A stretch of 12,860 nucleotides of DNA from Candidatus Lambdaproteobacteria bacterium (GCA_012964265.1 DTUH01000132.1:1-12860), one strand, 5' to 3'; positions 1 to 6,927 are shown, counted from the stretch's first letter. The notes: generated by a model from the letters alone, not told the origin. Program-made: numbers and translations.

Positions 1-173
1 TTGAGATTGACGGTGAAACTGTTACGCTAAATGTTGGTGAGTCTTTGCTTGTCCGAAAAGGTGCCAGAGTTCGTTATTCAAATCCTTTTGATGAAGAAGC
101 AGAATATTGGTCGGTCTGTATGCCGGCTTTTTCACCGGATTTGGTGAATCGGGAAGAAAATTCAGGAAGCTGA
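1..173 (+). CDS. C-terminal end of a cupin-domain protein (5' partial)
   Basis: An open frame enters from the left edge (codons in phase from base 3) and ends at TGA 171-173, giving 56 residues. The translation contains GEIDG-like strand pairs, then a stretch reading NVGESLLVRKGARVRYSN followed by YWSVCMPAF, which is the usual end of a small single-domain cupin: a turn leading to a buried beta strand, a Gly/Pro-rich loop and a closing VC(x)PAFSP strand. The metal-binding histidines of the first cupin motif would lie upstream of the window, so substrate and metal cannot be judged. Its last 12 nt overlap the 3' end of the convergent glycosyltransferase-like gene. No terminator is visible between the two. 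The cupin fold call is from pattern recognition; the function is unknown. Confidence 0.7.
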   Translation, partial: EIDGETVTLNVGESLLVRKGARVRYSNPFDEEAEYWSVCMPAFSPDLVNREENSGS

Positions 174-1478
174 ACAGATTTCATTGATAGTCCGGGCGGC
201 TTCATCATCTGCCGCTGCGGAAAAACTAAGTACCTGCTGACGCATATTCTGGAGTTCTGAATCAGAAAGTACACCTTTTTTCAAAACCGCCTCAATCGCA
301 TTCTCCAAATCCTCCACTTCACATACCGCATCTGCAAAATCATCTCTGAATTGTAAATCCGCGCCACCTTCATATTCAGCAGGAGTTTTCAGAAAAACGA
401 CCCGTTTACTGAATCCCAGGCGGTACTCTCCACCCATACTGCCAAAATCTGTGATTAAGAGTGAGGATTCTCCGGCTAAATTTTGAATGCCGGACAGTTC
501 ATCAAAGTGAATGTGCTCAGCACCTTTTAGCTCTTGACGCATAAATGCAGTAACGTAATGTCTGCGTGAGGCAAGTGAGGGATGCAGTTTGATCACAAAA
601 TTGCAGTGGGACATCTTGTTAAAAATTTCGAGAAGTCCTCTGCCCAGTGCGTCAAACAACAAGCTAAGTTCCAATGAAGGTGCATAAAGCACAACTGGAT
701 GGTCAGAATCAGGGAAACAGTTTACAGGGCTGGAAGCAGCGTGCAGTTTTGGATAACCCACATGGTGAATGCGTATATTTTCCTGAAACTGCCGACCGCC
801 ACCTAAGGCGGCACTACCATTGAGTTGTCCATAGCTGTAGGGTGGATGAGTGGGCAGGAAAACGCGGTTGAAGCGAATATTTTTCGGCAGTTCCAGATCA
901 ATAGCTTTAGGCAGTGCATAGTGCGGGAGGTAGATGCGTTCCGGTACAGAGAATGTTTCCTGCCGGATTGACTCACATGTCACATGTACTGCAGCTTCAG
1001 GAAAAGATGAAAATTCTGCTAATACTTCATGTGAAAAATGACGCAATGGTGAAATGTTGAGTTGCAGCAGGCGTTCTTCGACTAGTCGGCAAAAGCGGAG
1101 GTATTCGAATCCTTTGCCAATTCGATGCAAGGTTGTGGAAAAATCGATATAAAAAACTTCATATTTTTCCGGGAAACACCGCTCCAGAGCCAAATCAATT
1201 GGAGCAAACCAATCCAGAAAATGAAGAGTGCGAAAGGTGAAATAAATGACTTTCCGCCCTGAACACCGGTCAAGCAAAGCTTGTTTTTCTTGCCGTAAAT
1301 AAGGTTGGGTCTTGTTGATATAATTCAACAGGGAATCGCCGTTCAGCAGCCAGCGTTGTACAAGTAATTCAATAATCAGCTGAATAAACTGGTTGTAGCG
1401 CAACTGCAGACGTGCCCCCTGAAAGCGGAGCCTGAATAAAATAAGCTTCCCTTTTGAGACAATTGAACTCAAGATCAT
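162..1478 (-). CDS. CDP-glycerol glycerophosphotransferase-like GT-B enzyme
   Basis: A 438-residue protein whose C-terminal half carries the landmarks of the TagB/TagF-type family (CDP-glycerol:glycerophosphotransferases and related GT-B enzymes): a HVGYPKL segment near residue 240, VVLYAPS near 262-268, FVIKLHPS near 294-301 and LLITDFGSMGGEY near 340-352. The conserved His-Pro and the Asp/Ser of TDFGS match the positions that contact the nucleotide and phosphates in this fold. The N-terminal 60 residues are basic and hydrophobic, which suits peripheral membrane attachment; there is no clear transmembrane helix. By family it would transfer a polyol-phosphate or sugar unit to a surface polymer or lipid; the real donor and acceptor cannot be read from sequence. 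The ATG (1476-1478) overlaps the leuB stop in an ATGA arrangement, with GGAACAAGA just before it as a ribosome site, so translation is probably coupled to leuB. The gene contains no TCCGGA, unlike most of the window, a mild hint of separate origin. Confidence 0.75.
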   Translation of the reverse strand: MILSSIVSKGKLILFRLRFQGARLQLRYNQFIQLIIELLVQRWLLNGDSLLNYINKTQPYLRQEKQALLDRCSGRKVIYFTFRTLHFLDWFAPIDLALERCFPEKYEVFYIDFSTTLHRIGKGFEYLRFCRLVEERLLQLNISPLRHFSHEVLAEFSSFPEAAVHVTCESIRQETFSVPERIYLPHYALPKAIDLELPKNIRFNRVFLPTHPPYSYGQLNGSAALGGGRQFQENIRIHHVGYPKLHAASSPVNCFPDSDHPVVLYAPSLELSLLFDALGRGLLEIFNKMSHCNFVIKLHPSLASRRHYVTAFMRQELKGAEHIHFDELSGIQNLAGESSLLITDFGSMGGEYRLGFSKRVVFLKTPAEYEGGADLQFRDDFADAVCEVEDLENAIEAVLKKGVLSDSELQNMRQQVLSFSAAADDEAARTINEICSAS

Positions 1479-2563
1479 TCTTGTTCCAGAGTTTGAAGAA
1501 CCCGCTCGCCCATTTCCCGGCAGCCGATGAGCGTTTTCCCTTCGGCCATTATGTCAACAGTCCGGTATGTTTCAAGGGTTTTGACGACTGCCTGTTTGAT
1601 AATTTCGTCAGCTTCGCTGAGCTCAAAGGAATAGCGGAACATCATACCCACTGAAAGAATCATAGCCAACGGATTGGCCTTGTCTTGTCCGGAAATGTCC
1701 GGTGCCGATCCATGGACCGGTTCGTACATTCCGTGTAAGGCTCGCTTGTTTCCGCCGATACTTGCCGAAGGCAGCATACCAAGTGAACCGGTCATCATCG
1801 CAGCGGCATCGCTGAGAATGTCTCCGAACATGTTTGTGGTTACTATGGTGTCGAACTGCTTGGGATTGCGGATAATCTGCATTGCCGCATTGTCCACATA
1901 CATGTGATTCAGCTCAACTTCCGGAAAATCCTTGCCGACTTCTATTACAATTTCACGCCATAATTCAGTCGATTCCAGTACATTTGCTTTATCCACCGAA
2001 GTCAATTTTTTGCTGCGTTTCATGGCAATGTCAAAACCCACTTTCGCAATTCGTCTGATTTCTGATTCAGCATAAACAAGTGTATTGATACCAACCCTTT
2101 CGCCGTTGCGTATCTCAACGCCGCGTGGCTCCCCAAAATAAATACCGCCCGTCAACTCGCGTACCACCATCAAGTCCGCACCGTCGACAACTTCCGGTTT
2201 AAGTGTTGAAGCATTGACCAGATCACCGTATATTACAGCAGGACGCAAATTTGCGTACAACTCCAATTCGGAACGTAATTTCAATAATCCGCGTTCCGGA
2301 CGTACTGAAAAATCGAGTGCCTCCCATTTGGGTCCGCCCACTGCGCCGAGCAAAACCGCGTCTGAATTTTTTGCAGCCTCAAGTGTTTCATCCGGAATCG
2401 GAGTGCCGGTCAAATCGTATGCGGCTCCGCCCACCGGTTTTTCGGTCAACTCAAGTTGGAGTCCAAAGCGTGGAGCGATATTATTCAAAACCTGAATTGC
2501 CTGCTTTGTCACTTCGGGGCCAATACCGTCTCCGGGAGTAACGAGGATTTTTTTTGTGTTCAT
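1475..2563 (-). CDS. leuB: 3-isopropylmalate dehydrogenase
   Basis: A 362-residue protein, the normal length for LeuB. It catalyses NAD+-dependent oxidation and decarboxylation of (2R,3S)-3-isopropylmalate to 2-oxoisocaproate, the third step specific to leucine synthesis, in the cytoplasm as a homodimer needing Mg2+ or Mn2+. Visible landmarks: N-terminal VTPGDGIGPEV (8-18), substrate arginines in LRSELELYANLRP (96-108), RELTGGIYFGEPRG (135-148) with the catalytic Tyr142, VDKANVL (190-196) with the catalytic Lys192, metal aspartates Asp224 (YVDNAA), Asp248 and Asp252 (MFGDILSD), and the NAD-binding loop GMYEPVHGSAPDI (278-290). The VRELTGGIYFG form and the NAD-type loop separate it from isocitrate dehydrogenase and tartrate dehydrogenase. 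An AAAAAGG stretch precedes the ATG. No leuA, leuC or leuD lies in the window; the gene instead is followed by the GT-B enzyme with a 4-nt overlap. Confidence 0.97.
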   Translation of the reverse strand: MNTKKILVTPGDGIGPEVTKQAIQVLNNIAPRFGLQLELTEKPVGGAAYDLTGTPIPDETLEAAKNSDAVLLGAVGGPKWEALDFSVRPERGLLKLRSELELYANLRPAVIYGDLVNASTLKPEVVDGADLMVVRELTGGIYFGEPRGVEIRNGERVGINTLVYAESEIRRIAKVGFDIAMKRSKKLTSVDKANVLESTELWREIVIEVGKDFPEVELNHMYVDNAAMQIIRNPKQFDTIVTTNMFGDILSDAAAMMTGSLGMLPSASIGGNKRALHGMYEPVHGSAPDISGQDKANPLAMILSVGMMFRYSFELSEADEIIKQAVVKTLETYRTVDIMAEGKTLIGCREMGERVLQTLEQE

Positions 2564-2598
2564 AATGCCTTTTTCAGTATTACAAATTGTTAAAATAA

Positions 2599-3852
2599 AT
2601 GCTCCATCCTAATGAGAAGCCTCTGCTTGTGCAAGGGAAAATACATTATCTGGCGTTTGCGGTGGGCTTCCTGTTTTCATTTTCATCTGTTTCCTGGGCC
2701 GCAAATCCTGCACAAACCCAGCTCGATTTGAAACTAAAATCATTGGTGAGTCGAGGCGGTGTTTTGGTTGCCAATGATCAGCATGTGCTTTACCGCTATC
2801 CTCCTAAAAGCAATCCTCTGCTTGTCCCTGCTTCCGTCCTCAAATTGGCAACCGCACTGGCCGCTTTGCATTACCTCGGCCCGGAATTCCGTTACAGGAC
2901 AGAATTTTATCTGGCAGAAAATCGTTCACTCGGTATCAAAGGTCGAGGGGATCCTTTTTTAGTTTCTGAGGTTTGGCAGCGAATTGCGCAGAAACTCAGT
3001 CGGTTTCCGGAAGTGCCAAAACAACTGAGCGGGGTATTTTTCGACACGTCGCTCTTCAGCACAGAAATAAATATTCCGGGAATTGAATTTTCCAGAAACC
3101 CTTATGATGCACGGAATGGTGCACTGGTGGTTAATTTCAACACAGTGTTTCTGAAAAAAGATGAAACAGGTAATATCACTTCTGCAGAAGAACAAACACC
3201 ATTGACTCCGTTGGCGCACCGTCTGGGGAAAAAGTTGTCTCCAGGAATCCATCGGATCAGCATTCCACATAAATCCGGAATTTCTTATGCAGGAGAACTT
3301 GTACAAGCTTTTTTAGCTCATTCCGGTTTTTCTTTTGATTCCGGAAAAGTCACTATCCGTCCAGTCATTTCCGGAGACCACCTAATTTACACCCACAGGA
3401 ATTCCAGTACCTTAGCGGAATTGATCGCAGGTATGCTGCGTTACTCCAACAATTTTACGGCGAATCAACTTTTATTAAGCGTTGGCTTAAAGCGTTACGG
3501 TGCACCGGCAACATTAGAAAAAGGAACACATGCACTCGAAGAATATTTACACAATCAACTCGGTATTCCGGAAAAACAATTCCGCGTCGTGGAAGGTTCC
3601 GGAATCTCCCGGAAAAATCGCTTTACTCCGGAAACGGTTTGGAAAATCCTAAAAGCTTTTTCGGTACACAAAAACTTACTTAACAGAGAAAACGGCATTT
3701 TGTTCAAGACCGGTACTCTACACGGAATCTCAACGATGGCGGGTTATTTGCCAGGCAGCAAACCACTCTATTTTGTGATCCTGCTAAATCAGCAAAAAAA
3801 CCGGCGTGATAAAATTCTAAAACTGCTTTTAGCAACAGATTTTTCGAAATAA
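2599..3852 (+). CDS. dacB: D-alanyl-D-alanine carboxypeptidase/endopeptidase, PBP4 type (peptidase S13)
   Basis: A 417-residue exported penicillin-binding protein of the S13 family, which trims terminal D-Ala from peptidoglycan stem peptides and cleaves cross-links in the periplasm. All three active-site motifs are present: SVLK (Ser79, Lys82) in the context VPASVLKLATALAAL, SNN (283-285), and KTG (370-372) in LFKTGTLHGISTMAGY. Supporting family segments are GRGDPFL (115-121) and EGSGISRKNRFTP (332-344). A signal peptide covers roughly residues 14-34 with cleavage likely after SWA. The protein is shorter than E. coli PBP4 (477 aa), with a reduced middle domain. Start choice is uncertain: the ATG at 2599 has no ribosome site, whereas an in-frame GTG at 2629 is preceded by GAGAAG (2614-2619) at good spacing and would give a compact signal peptide beginning VQGKIHYLAF. 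It lies head-to-head with leuB and 4 nt ahead of the next gene, with which it is probably co-transcribed. Confidence 0.93.
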   Translation: MLHPNEKPLLVQGKIHYLAFAVGFLFSFSSVSWAANPAQTQLDLKLKSLVSRGGVLVANDQHVLYRYPPKSNPLLVPASVLKLATALAALHYLGPEFRYRTEFYLAENRSLGIKGRGDPFLVSEVWQRIAQKLSRFPEVPKQLSGVFFDTSLFSTEINIPGIEFSRNPYDARNGALVVNFNTVFLKKDETGNITSAEEQTPLTPLAHRLGKKLSPGIHRISIPHKSGISYAGELVQAFLAHSGFSFDSGKVTIRPVISGDHLIYTHRNSSTLAELIAGMLRYSNNFTANQLLLSVGLKRYGAPATLEKGTHALEEYLHNQLGIPEKQFRVVEGSGISRKNRFTPETVWKILKAFSVHKNLLNRENGILFKTGTLHGISTMAGYLPGSKPLYFVILLNQQKNRRDKILKLLLATDFSK

Positions 3853-3856
3853 TATT

Positions 3857-4927
3857 TTGAAATCCGTACCTTTAATTTCCATCCTGATGCCTGTCCGGAA
3901 CGACGCTTCATTCTTACGCAACTGCCTTTCGGACATTGAAAAACAGAGTTTAAAAGATTTCGAACTTGTTGTAGTCGATGATGGTTCATCCGATGAAACT
4001 CCGGAATTGCTGGAGAAAGCGAAACGGCAAGATGCAAGAGTCCGGATAATTCGAACCTCCGCAAATGGAATCGTTTCAGCACTGAACACGGGACTGGCGG
4101 AGTGCAAAGGAGACTTTATCGCACGTATGGACTCTGACGACAGAATGCATAAAACTCGTCTGGAAAAACAATTTGAGTTCATGAAAAAAAATCCGGAACT
4201 GGATTTGATCGGCTGCAGGGTGGAAGGTTTCACTGATTCCGGAAAGTTTCCGGAAAGCGGAATTCAATACCAATCCTGGAGTAACGCCTTAATTTCTCAT
4301 GAACAGATTGCGGGCGATTTGTTTGCGGAATCTCCAATTGTGCATCCGACTTTTTTTGCGAAGCGGGAATTATTTAACACAATCGGAGGTTACTCAGATA
4401 ATCCGTGGGCGGAGGATTATGACGTAATTTTAAGAGCATACGGAAAAGGCGCGACGTTTGGGAAACATCCGGAAACTCTCGTGCGCAAATATCATGCTTC
4501 AGGACGCCTATCAAAATCGGAAGCGTTGTATAAACGTCCCGCAATGTTTGAAGCAAAAGCTCATTTTCTCCTTGAGTTTGGCCGACTCAAAAATCAACGC
4601 GGTGTGCTCATAGTTGGTTCCGGACCGACTGGAAAACAAGCCGCACAAAGTTTTGAAAACCGTGGGGTTAAACTGCTGGGGTTTGTGGATAATCGTCCTG
4701 GGCCGCCGGATCGTCACGTCAAAGGGCGGCCTGCGTGGGGTTTTCCTGATTTGCCTCCTAAGGAATTTTTGGAACAATACCGGGATGCTCTGATTGTGTT
4801 GGCAATCGGCGATTCTACAGGACAAAGAGTTTTTTCAGAATTATTGCAAACACAGGGTTTTGTTGAAAACCATGATTTTGTGCGTGTTATTTATAACTGG
4901 CCTCCTGCCGGCAGTTATTGCAAATGA
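3857..4927 (+). CDS. Family 2 glycosyltransferase with a C-terminal Rossmann-like domain
   Basis: A 356-residue two-domain protein. Residues 5-225 form a GT-A fold glycosyltransferase 2: PLISILMPVRN at the start, VVVDDGSSDET (38-48) for the nucleotide, the metal-binding ARMDSDD (89-95), IGGYSD (176-181) and AEDYD (185-189) with the likely catalytic acid. Residues 249-356 are a separate domain opening with GVLIVGSGPTGK (GSGPTG 254-259) and LLGFVDNRPG (274-282), resembling the N-terminal nucleotide/sugar-binding fold of PglD-like proteins. GT2 enzymes usually transfer a sugar from a nucleotide donor to a lipid or polysaccharide acceptor at the inner membrane; no transmembrane segment is visible here. 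The start is a TTG 4 nt after the dacB stop, chosen because the conserved first beta strand begins only five codons later and no nearby in-frame ATG exists upstream. No ribosome site stands out. Likely operon partner of dacB; donor and product unknown. Confidence 0.88.
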   Translation: MKSVPLISILMPVRNDASFLRNCLSDIEKQSLKDFELVVVDDGSSDETPELLEKAKRQDARVRIIRTSANGIVSALNTGLAECKGDFIARMDSDDRMHKTRLEKQFEFMKKNPELDLIGCRVEGFTDSGKFPESGIQYQSWSNALISHEQIAGDLFAESPIVHPTFFAKRELFNTIGGYSDNPWAEDYDVILRAYGKGATFGKHPETLVRKYHASGRLSKSEALYKRPAMFEAKAHFLLEFGRLKNQRGVLIVGSGPTGKQAAQSFENRGVKLLGFVDNRPGPPDRHVKGRPAWGFPDLPPKEFLEQYRDALIVLAIGDSTGQRVFSELLQTQGFVENHDFVRVIYNWPPAGSYCK

Positions 4928-4944
4928 ATATTTCGCATTACGGA

Positions 4945-4973
4945 TTGTGAATATCCCCGTACTGACGTAAAAT
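4945..4973 (+). promoter_or_regulatory. Candidate sigma70-type promoter for the thioredoxin gene
   Basis: TTGTGA (4945-4950) and TAAAAT (4968-4973) are separated by exactly 17 bp, matching 4 of 6 and 5 of 6 consensus bases. It sits in the 121-bp gap between the GT2 gene and the TlpA-like gene and would give a leader of about 65-70 nt. Prediction from sequence only. Confidence 0.4.
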
Positions 4974-5048
4974 AATGCTGTTAACTTTATATAAACTTTA
5001 CCTCAAAAAGAGGCGAATGACCGTTGAAATATTTTTCAAACGATAGGA

Positions 5049-5627
5049 ATGACCGACTTTAATTCAATTCTTATCAAAAAAATTTGGCTGCGGATGTCTC
5101 TGCTTTTTACGTTGTTTGTTTTTGTTGTTCCCGCTGCACAGAGCAAACTGGCGCCTTTATCTGCGGAAGAAAATAAAATCCTGAAAAGTCTGCGGATCAC
5201 TCCCGCGACACTTTGGATCGAGGCTCATGATTTTTCTGGAGAAAAGAGTGACGGTAAGACGGTACATTTAAAGGACTTCAGGGGGAGTTTTATCTTGTTG
5301 AATTTTTGGGCCACCTGGTGCTCTCCATGTTTGAAAGAAATGCCTGACCTGGAAAAGGCCTACCGGAAGATGGGCCGGGAAAAACTTGTTGTACTTGCGG
5401 TCGCGATGGGAGAAGGTGTTGATAAAATAAAGGCATTTGGCGAAAAATACGGTTTCACTTTCCCTCTGCTGTCTGATAAAAAAATGGAAATTACAAAACT
5501 CTATGGGGTCAGTAGTATTCCTGTTACTTATCTGATTGATCCGGATGGAATTGTACTTGGCAGAGCGTTAGGTATTCGAGATTGGGCGAGTCCGGATTTA
5601 CTCAAGTTTATATATTCCCGGCTTTAA
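5049..5627 (+). CDS. TlpA/ResA-like exported thioredoxin-fold protein
   Basis: A 192-residue thiol:disulfide oxidoreductase of the TlpA/AhpC-TSA branch. The N-terminus has basic residues (IKKIWLR) followed by a hydrophobic core (residues 15-30, ending PAAQSKL), an export signal or uncleaved anchor, so the domain should act outside the cytoplasm. The redox motif is WCSPC (Cys91, Cys94) inside LLNFWATWCSPCLKEMP, and the cis-proline loop is SSIPVTYLID with Pro158; FDxxGxxV-like strands follow (LIDPDGIVLGR). Relatives reduce apocytochrome c or other periplasmic disulfides; the partner is not known here, and no cytochrome maturation genes are nearby. AGGA abuts the ATG at 5049, too close for normal use, and an in-frame ATG at 5094 would still leave a signal peptide (MSLLFTLFVFVVPAA), so the start is uncertain. 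Confidence 0.9.
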   Translation: MTDFNSILIKKIWLRMSLLFTLFVFVVPAAQSKLAPLSAEENKILKSLRITPATLWIEAHDFSGEKSDGKTVHLKDFRGSFILLNFWATWCSPCLKEMPDLEKAYRKMGREKLVVLAVAMGEGVDKIKAFGEKYGFTFPLLSDKKMEITKLYGVSSIPVTYLIDPDGIVLGRALGIRDWASPDLLKFIYSRL

Positions 5628-5709
5628 TAAGCAAAGACAGCACGGGAATTTACTATTTTACTGAAGAAAATCTGTTGCTAAAAAATTTCTGATTTTCTTG
5701 CTTCTCCTA

Positions 5710-5738
5710 TTGTTTTTTTGCACTAATTTCAGTATAAT
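5710..5738 (+). promoter_or_regulatory. Strong candidate sigma70-type promoter of the Fe-S gene cluster
   Basis: TTGTTT (5710-5715), a 17-bp spacer, then a perfect TATAAT (5733-5738). Transcription would start near 5745, leaving a leader of roughly 35 nt before the ferredoxin ATG. A short inverted repeat AATCT-AA-AGATT (5736-5747) overlaps the -10 element and the expected start and could be an operator, but it matches no site I can name. Confidence 0.6.
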
Positions 5739-5779
5739 CTAAAGATTGAAGTTGTAATCAAAAATAGCACAAACGGAAC

Positions 5780-6187
5780 ATGGCGGGCACTAATCCTTAT
5801 ATTGAGAAAGCGGAATTTGAGTTACCTCAGCAAAACTATGATGTAACGTTTCTGCCAATGCAGAAAAAAGTAGAGGTCTATTCAGAAAAAATATCAACAG
5901 AAAACGATGGTCTTCCGGGTTCAATTCTCAATGCGGCCCTGGAAGCAGGGATTGATTTGGACCATTCCTGTGGAGGAGTTTGTGCTTGTTCAACCTGTCA
6001 TGTCATCGTTCGTCAGGGAATTGAAAGCTGTAATGAAGCAACCGATGATGAAGAGGATATGCTCGATTTAGCTCCCGGGCTTGAGCCTCAATCACGGCTC
6101 GCTTGCCAATGTGTGCCGAATGGTTCTCAGACCGTCATTGTTGAAATTCCGGAATGGAATCGCAACCTGGTCGGTGAAGATCACTGA
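5780..6187 (+). CDS. fdx: ISC-type [2Fe-2S] ferredoxin
   Basis: A 135-residue plant/adrenodoxin-type ferredoxin of the ISC subgroup. Cluster ligands follow the Fdx pattern C-x5-C-x2-C ... C: Cys64, Cys70 and Cys73 in DHSCGGVCACSTCHV, and Cys109 in RLACQC; a further cysteine at 68 matches the non-ligand Cys in E. coli Fdx. The segment EEDMLDLAPGLEPQSRLACQ (91-110) and the closing VEIPEWNRN are typical of this subgroup, which supplies electrons for Fe-S cluster assembly. The first 27 residues, before MQKKVEVYSEK, are an extra N-terminal extension compared with the roughly 111-residue E. coli protein; an internal start at Met27 would remove it, but no ribosome site favours it. First gene of the cluster, about 42 nt after the promoter -10 box, and 12 nt before the A-type carrier gene. 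Confidence 0.92.
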   Translation: MAGTNPYIEKAEFELPQQNYDVTFLPMQKKVEVYSEKISTENDGLPGSILNAALEAGIDLDHSCGGVCACSTCHVIVRQGIESCNEATDDEEDMLDLAPGLEPQSRLACQCVPNGSQTVIVEIPEWNRNLVGEDH

Positions 6188-6199
6188 AGAGTAGAAGAA

Positions 6200-6568
6200 A
6201 TGATAACACTCACAGAAAATGCCGCGAAGGAAATTCACAAAATAATGCTGGAAACGGATGTGGCCGATGATGTCTGTCTGCGTGTAGGTATCAAGGGTGG
6301 TGGTTGTTCCGGTTTTACCTATACTTTGGATTTTGACTCAAAAAAGACTAAATTCGATTTGGAATTTGAGTCACAAAATTTAAAGATTCTAGTTGATAAA
6401 AAAAGCCACCTCTACATCAAGGGAACAGAAATTGACTGGAGCTATGGTTTGATGGATCGAGGTCTTAAATTCAATAATCCATCTGCCAAAGGTTCGTGCG
6501 GCTGCAAAACTTCATTTATGTTTGAGCCGCCGGAACAGGAAGAAGGTTTTCAACCGAGTTGGATGTAA
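6200..6568 (+). CDS. A-type Fe-S cluster carrier (HesB/IscA/ErpA family)
   Basis: A 122-residue protein with the three invariant cysteines of A-type carriers: Cys36 in GIKGGGCSGFTY, and Cys100 and Cys102 in GSCGCKTSF. These bind an iron or a [2Fe-2S]/[4Fe-4S] cluster for delivery to apo-enzymes. The whole domain is present, from MITLTENAAKEI to the GSCGC loop, plus a C-terminal extension of about 15 residues (PPEQEEGFQPSWM) beyond the usual end. It cannot be assigned to IscA, ErpA or SufA with confidence from sequence alone. AGAAGAA just upstream of the ATG is a plausible ribosome site. Its position between ferredoxin and a BolA-family gene supports a role in Fe-S maturation; iscS, iscU, hscA and hscB are not in the window. 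Confidence 0.93.
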   Translation: MITLTENAAKEIHKIMLETDVADDVCLRVGIKGGGCSGFTYTLDFDSKKTKFDLEFESQNLKILVDKKSHLYIKGTEIDWSYGLMDRGLKFNNPSAKGSCGCKTSFMFEPPEQEEGFQPSWM

Positions 6569-6587
6569 TTTTAATGCAGGAGTATTT

Positions 6588-6845
6588 ATGAATGAATTTG
6601 GCAGTCATCAAACCATTGAAGAACAAATCAAGCAGGCGATTGAAACATCTGTTCCGGACTCAACTGCGGAAGTTGGCGGAGACGGACGGCATTTTGAGAT
6701 TCAGGTTGTTTCACCGGTTTTTGAAGGAAAACGTACGCTGGAAAAACAGCGGATTGTTTATGCGGCTCTTAACGACTTAATGGCTGGAAGTAACGCCCCT
6801 GTACACGCGATTGCCCGTCTTGAAACTCTGACACCGGGTTCTTAG
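6588..6845 (+). CDS. BolA/IbaG (YrbA)-family protein
   Basis: An 85-residue BolA-family protein. Landmarks are GGDGRHFEIQVVSPVFEGKRTLEKQRIVYAAL (about residues 30-61, GDGxHF being typical of the IbaG/YrbA side of the family) and the C-terminal PVHAIARLETLTP with the conserved His. BolA-family proteins pair with monothiol glutaredoxins and take part in Fe-S cluster trafficking or iron sensing; IbaG has been tied to acid stress in E. coli. The start at 6588 is chosen because AGGAG (6578-6582) lies 5 nt before it; an open frame extends 22 codons further upstream into the preceding gene, but those residues do not belong to the fold. Third gene of the cluster, 19 nt after the A-type carrier. A bulged A/T-rich hairpin (6842-6869) overlaps its stop codon. 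Confidence 0.88.
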   Translation: MNEFGSHQTIEEQIKQAIETSVPDSTAEVGGDGRHFEIQVVSPVFEGKRTLEKQRIVYAALNDLMAGSNAPVHAIARLETLTPGS

Positions 6846-6850
6846 TTTTT

Positions 6851-6870
6851 TAGCCGTTAAAAACACTAAT
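6851..6870 (+). repeat. Degenerate repeat copy 1, left of the GxxExxY gene
   Basis: The 20-base TAGCCGTTAAAAACACTAAT matches copy 3 (6937-6956) at 15 of 20 positions. Together with TTAGTTTTTTA just before it, it can fold into a hairpin of 11 bp with a single bulged C (6842-6869), which overlaps the BolA-gene stop codon. With little G/C in the stem and no following U-run it is a poor intrinsic terminator. Confidence 0.5.
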
Positions 6871-6880
6871 GTAAACCATG

Positions 6881-6918
6881 GTGCAGGGTTAGCCGCTAAG
6901 GTCGCAAAGAACACTATG
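6881..6918 (+). repeat. Repeat copy 2, left of the GxxExxY gene
   Basis: The first 20 bases (6881-6900) recur at 6928-6947 with two mismatches, giving a direct repeat with a 47-bp period. Bases 6891-6918 match the reverse complement of 7408-7435 at 24 of 28 positions, so this copy and the right-hand copy form an inverted pair around the GxxExxY gene. Confidence 0.65.
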
Positions 6919-6927
6919 AAAGAGAGG

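Noticed and set aside
2214..2541. Open frames on the plus strand over leuB, and similar antisense frames over gyrA and dacB
   Set aside because: They lie opposite well-supported genes, have no domain signal and show translations typical of shadow frames.
5664..5699. Inverted repeat AAGAAAATC/GATTTTCTT after the thioredoxin gene as a terminator
   Set aside because: The 9-bp stem is almost all A/T with an 18-nt loop, and the T-run is 13 nt beyond the stem and is part of the promoter -35 region.
6522..6587. 22-codon upstream extension of the BolA-family frame
   Set aside because: It overlaps the end of the carrier gene in another frame, and AGGAG at 6578-6582 points to the ATG at 6588, where the conserved domain begins.
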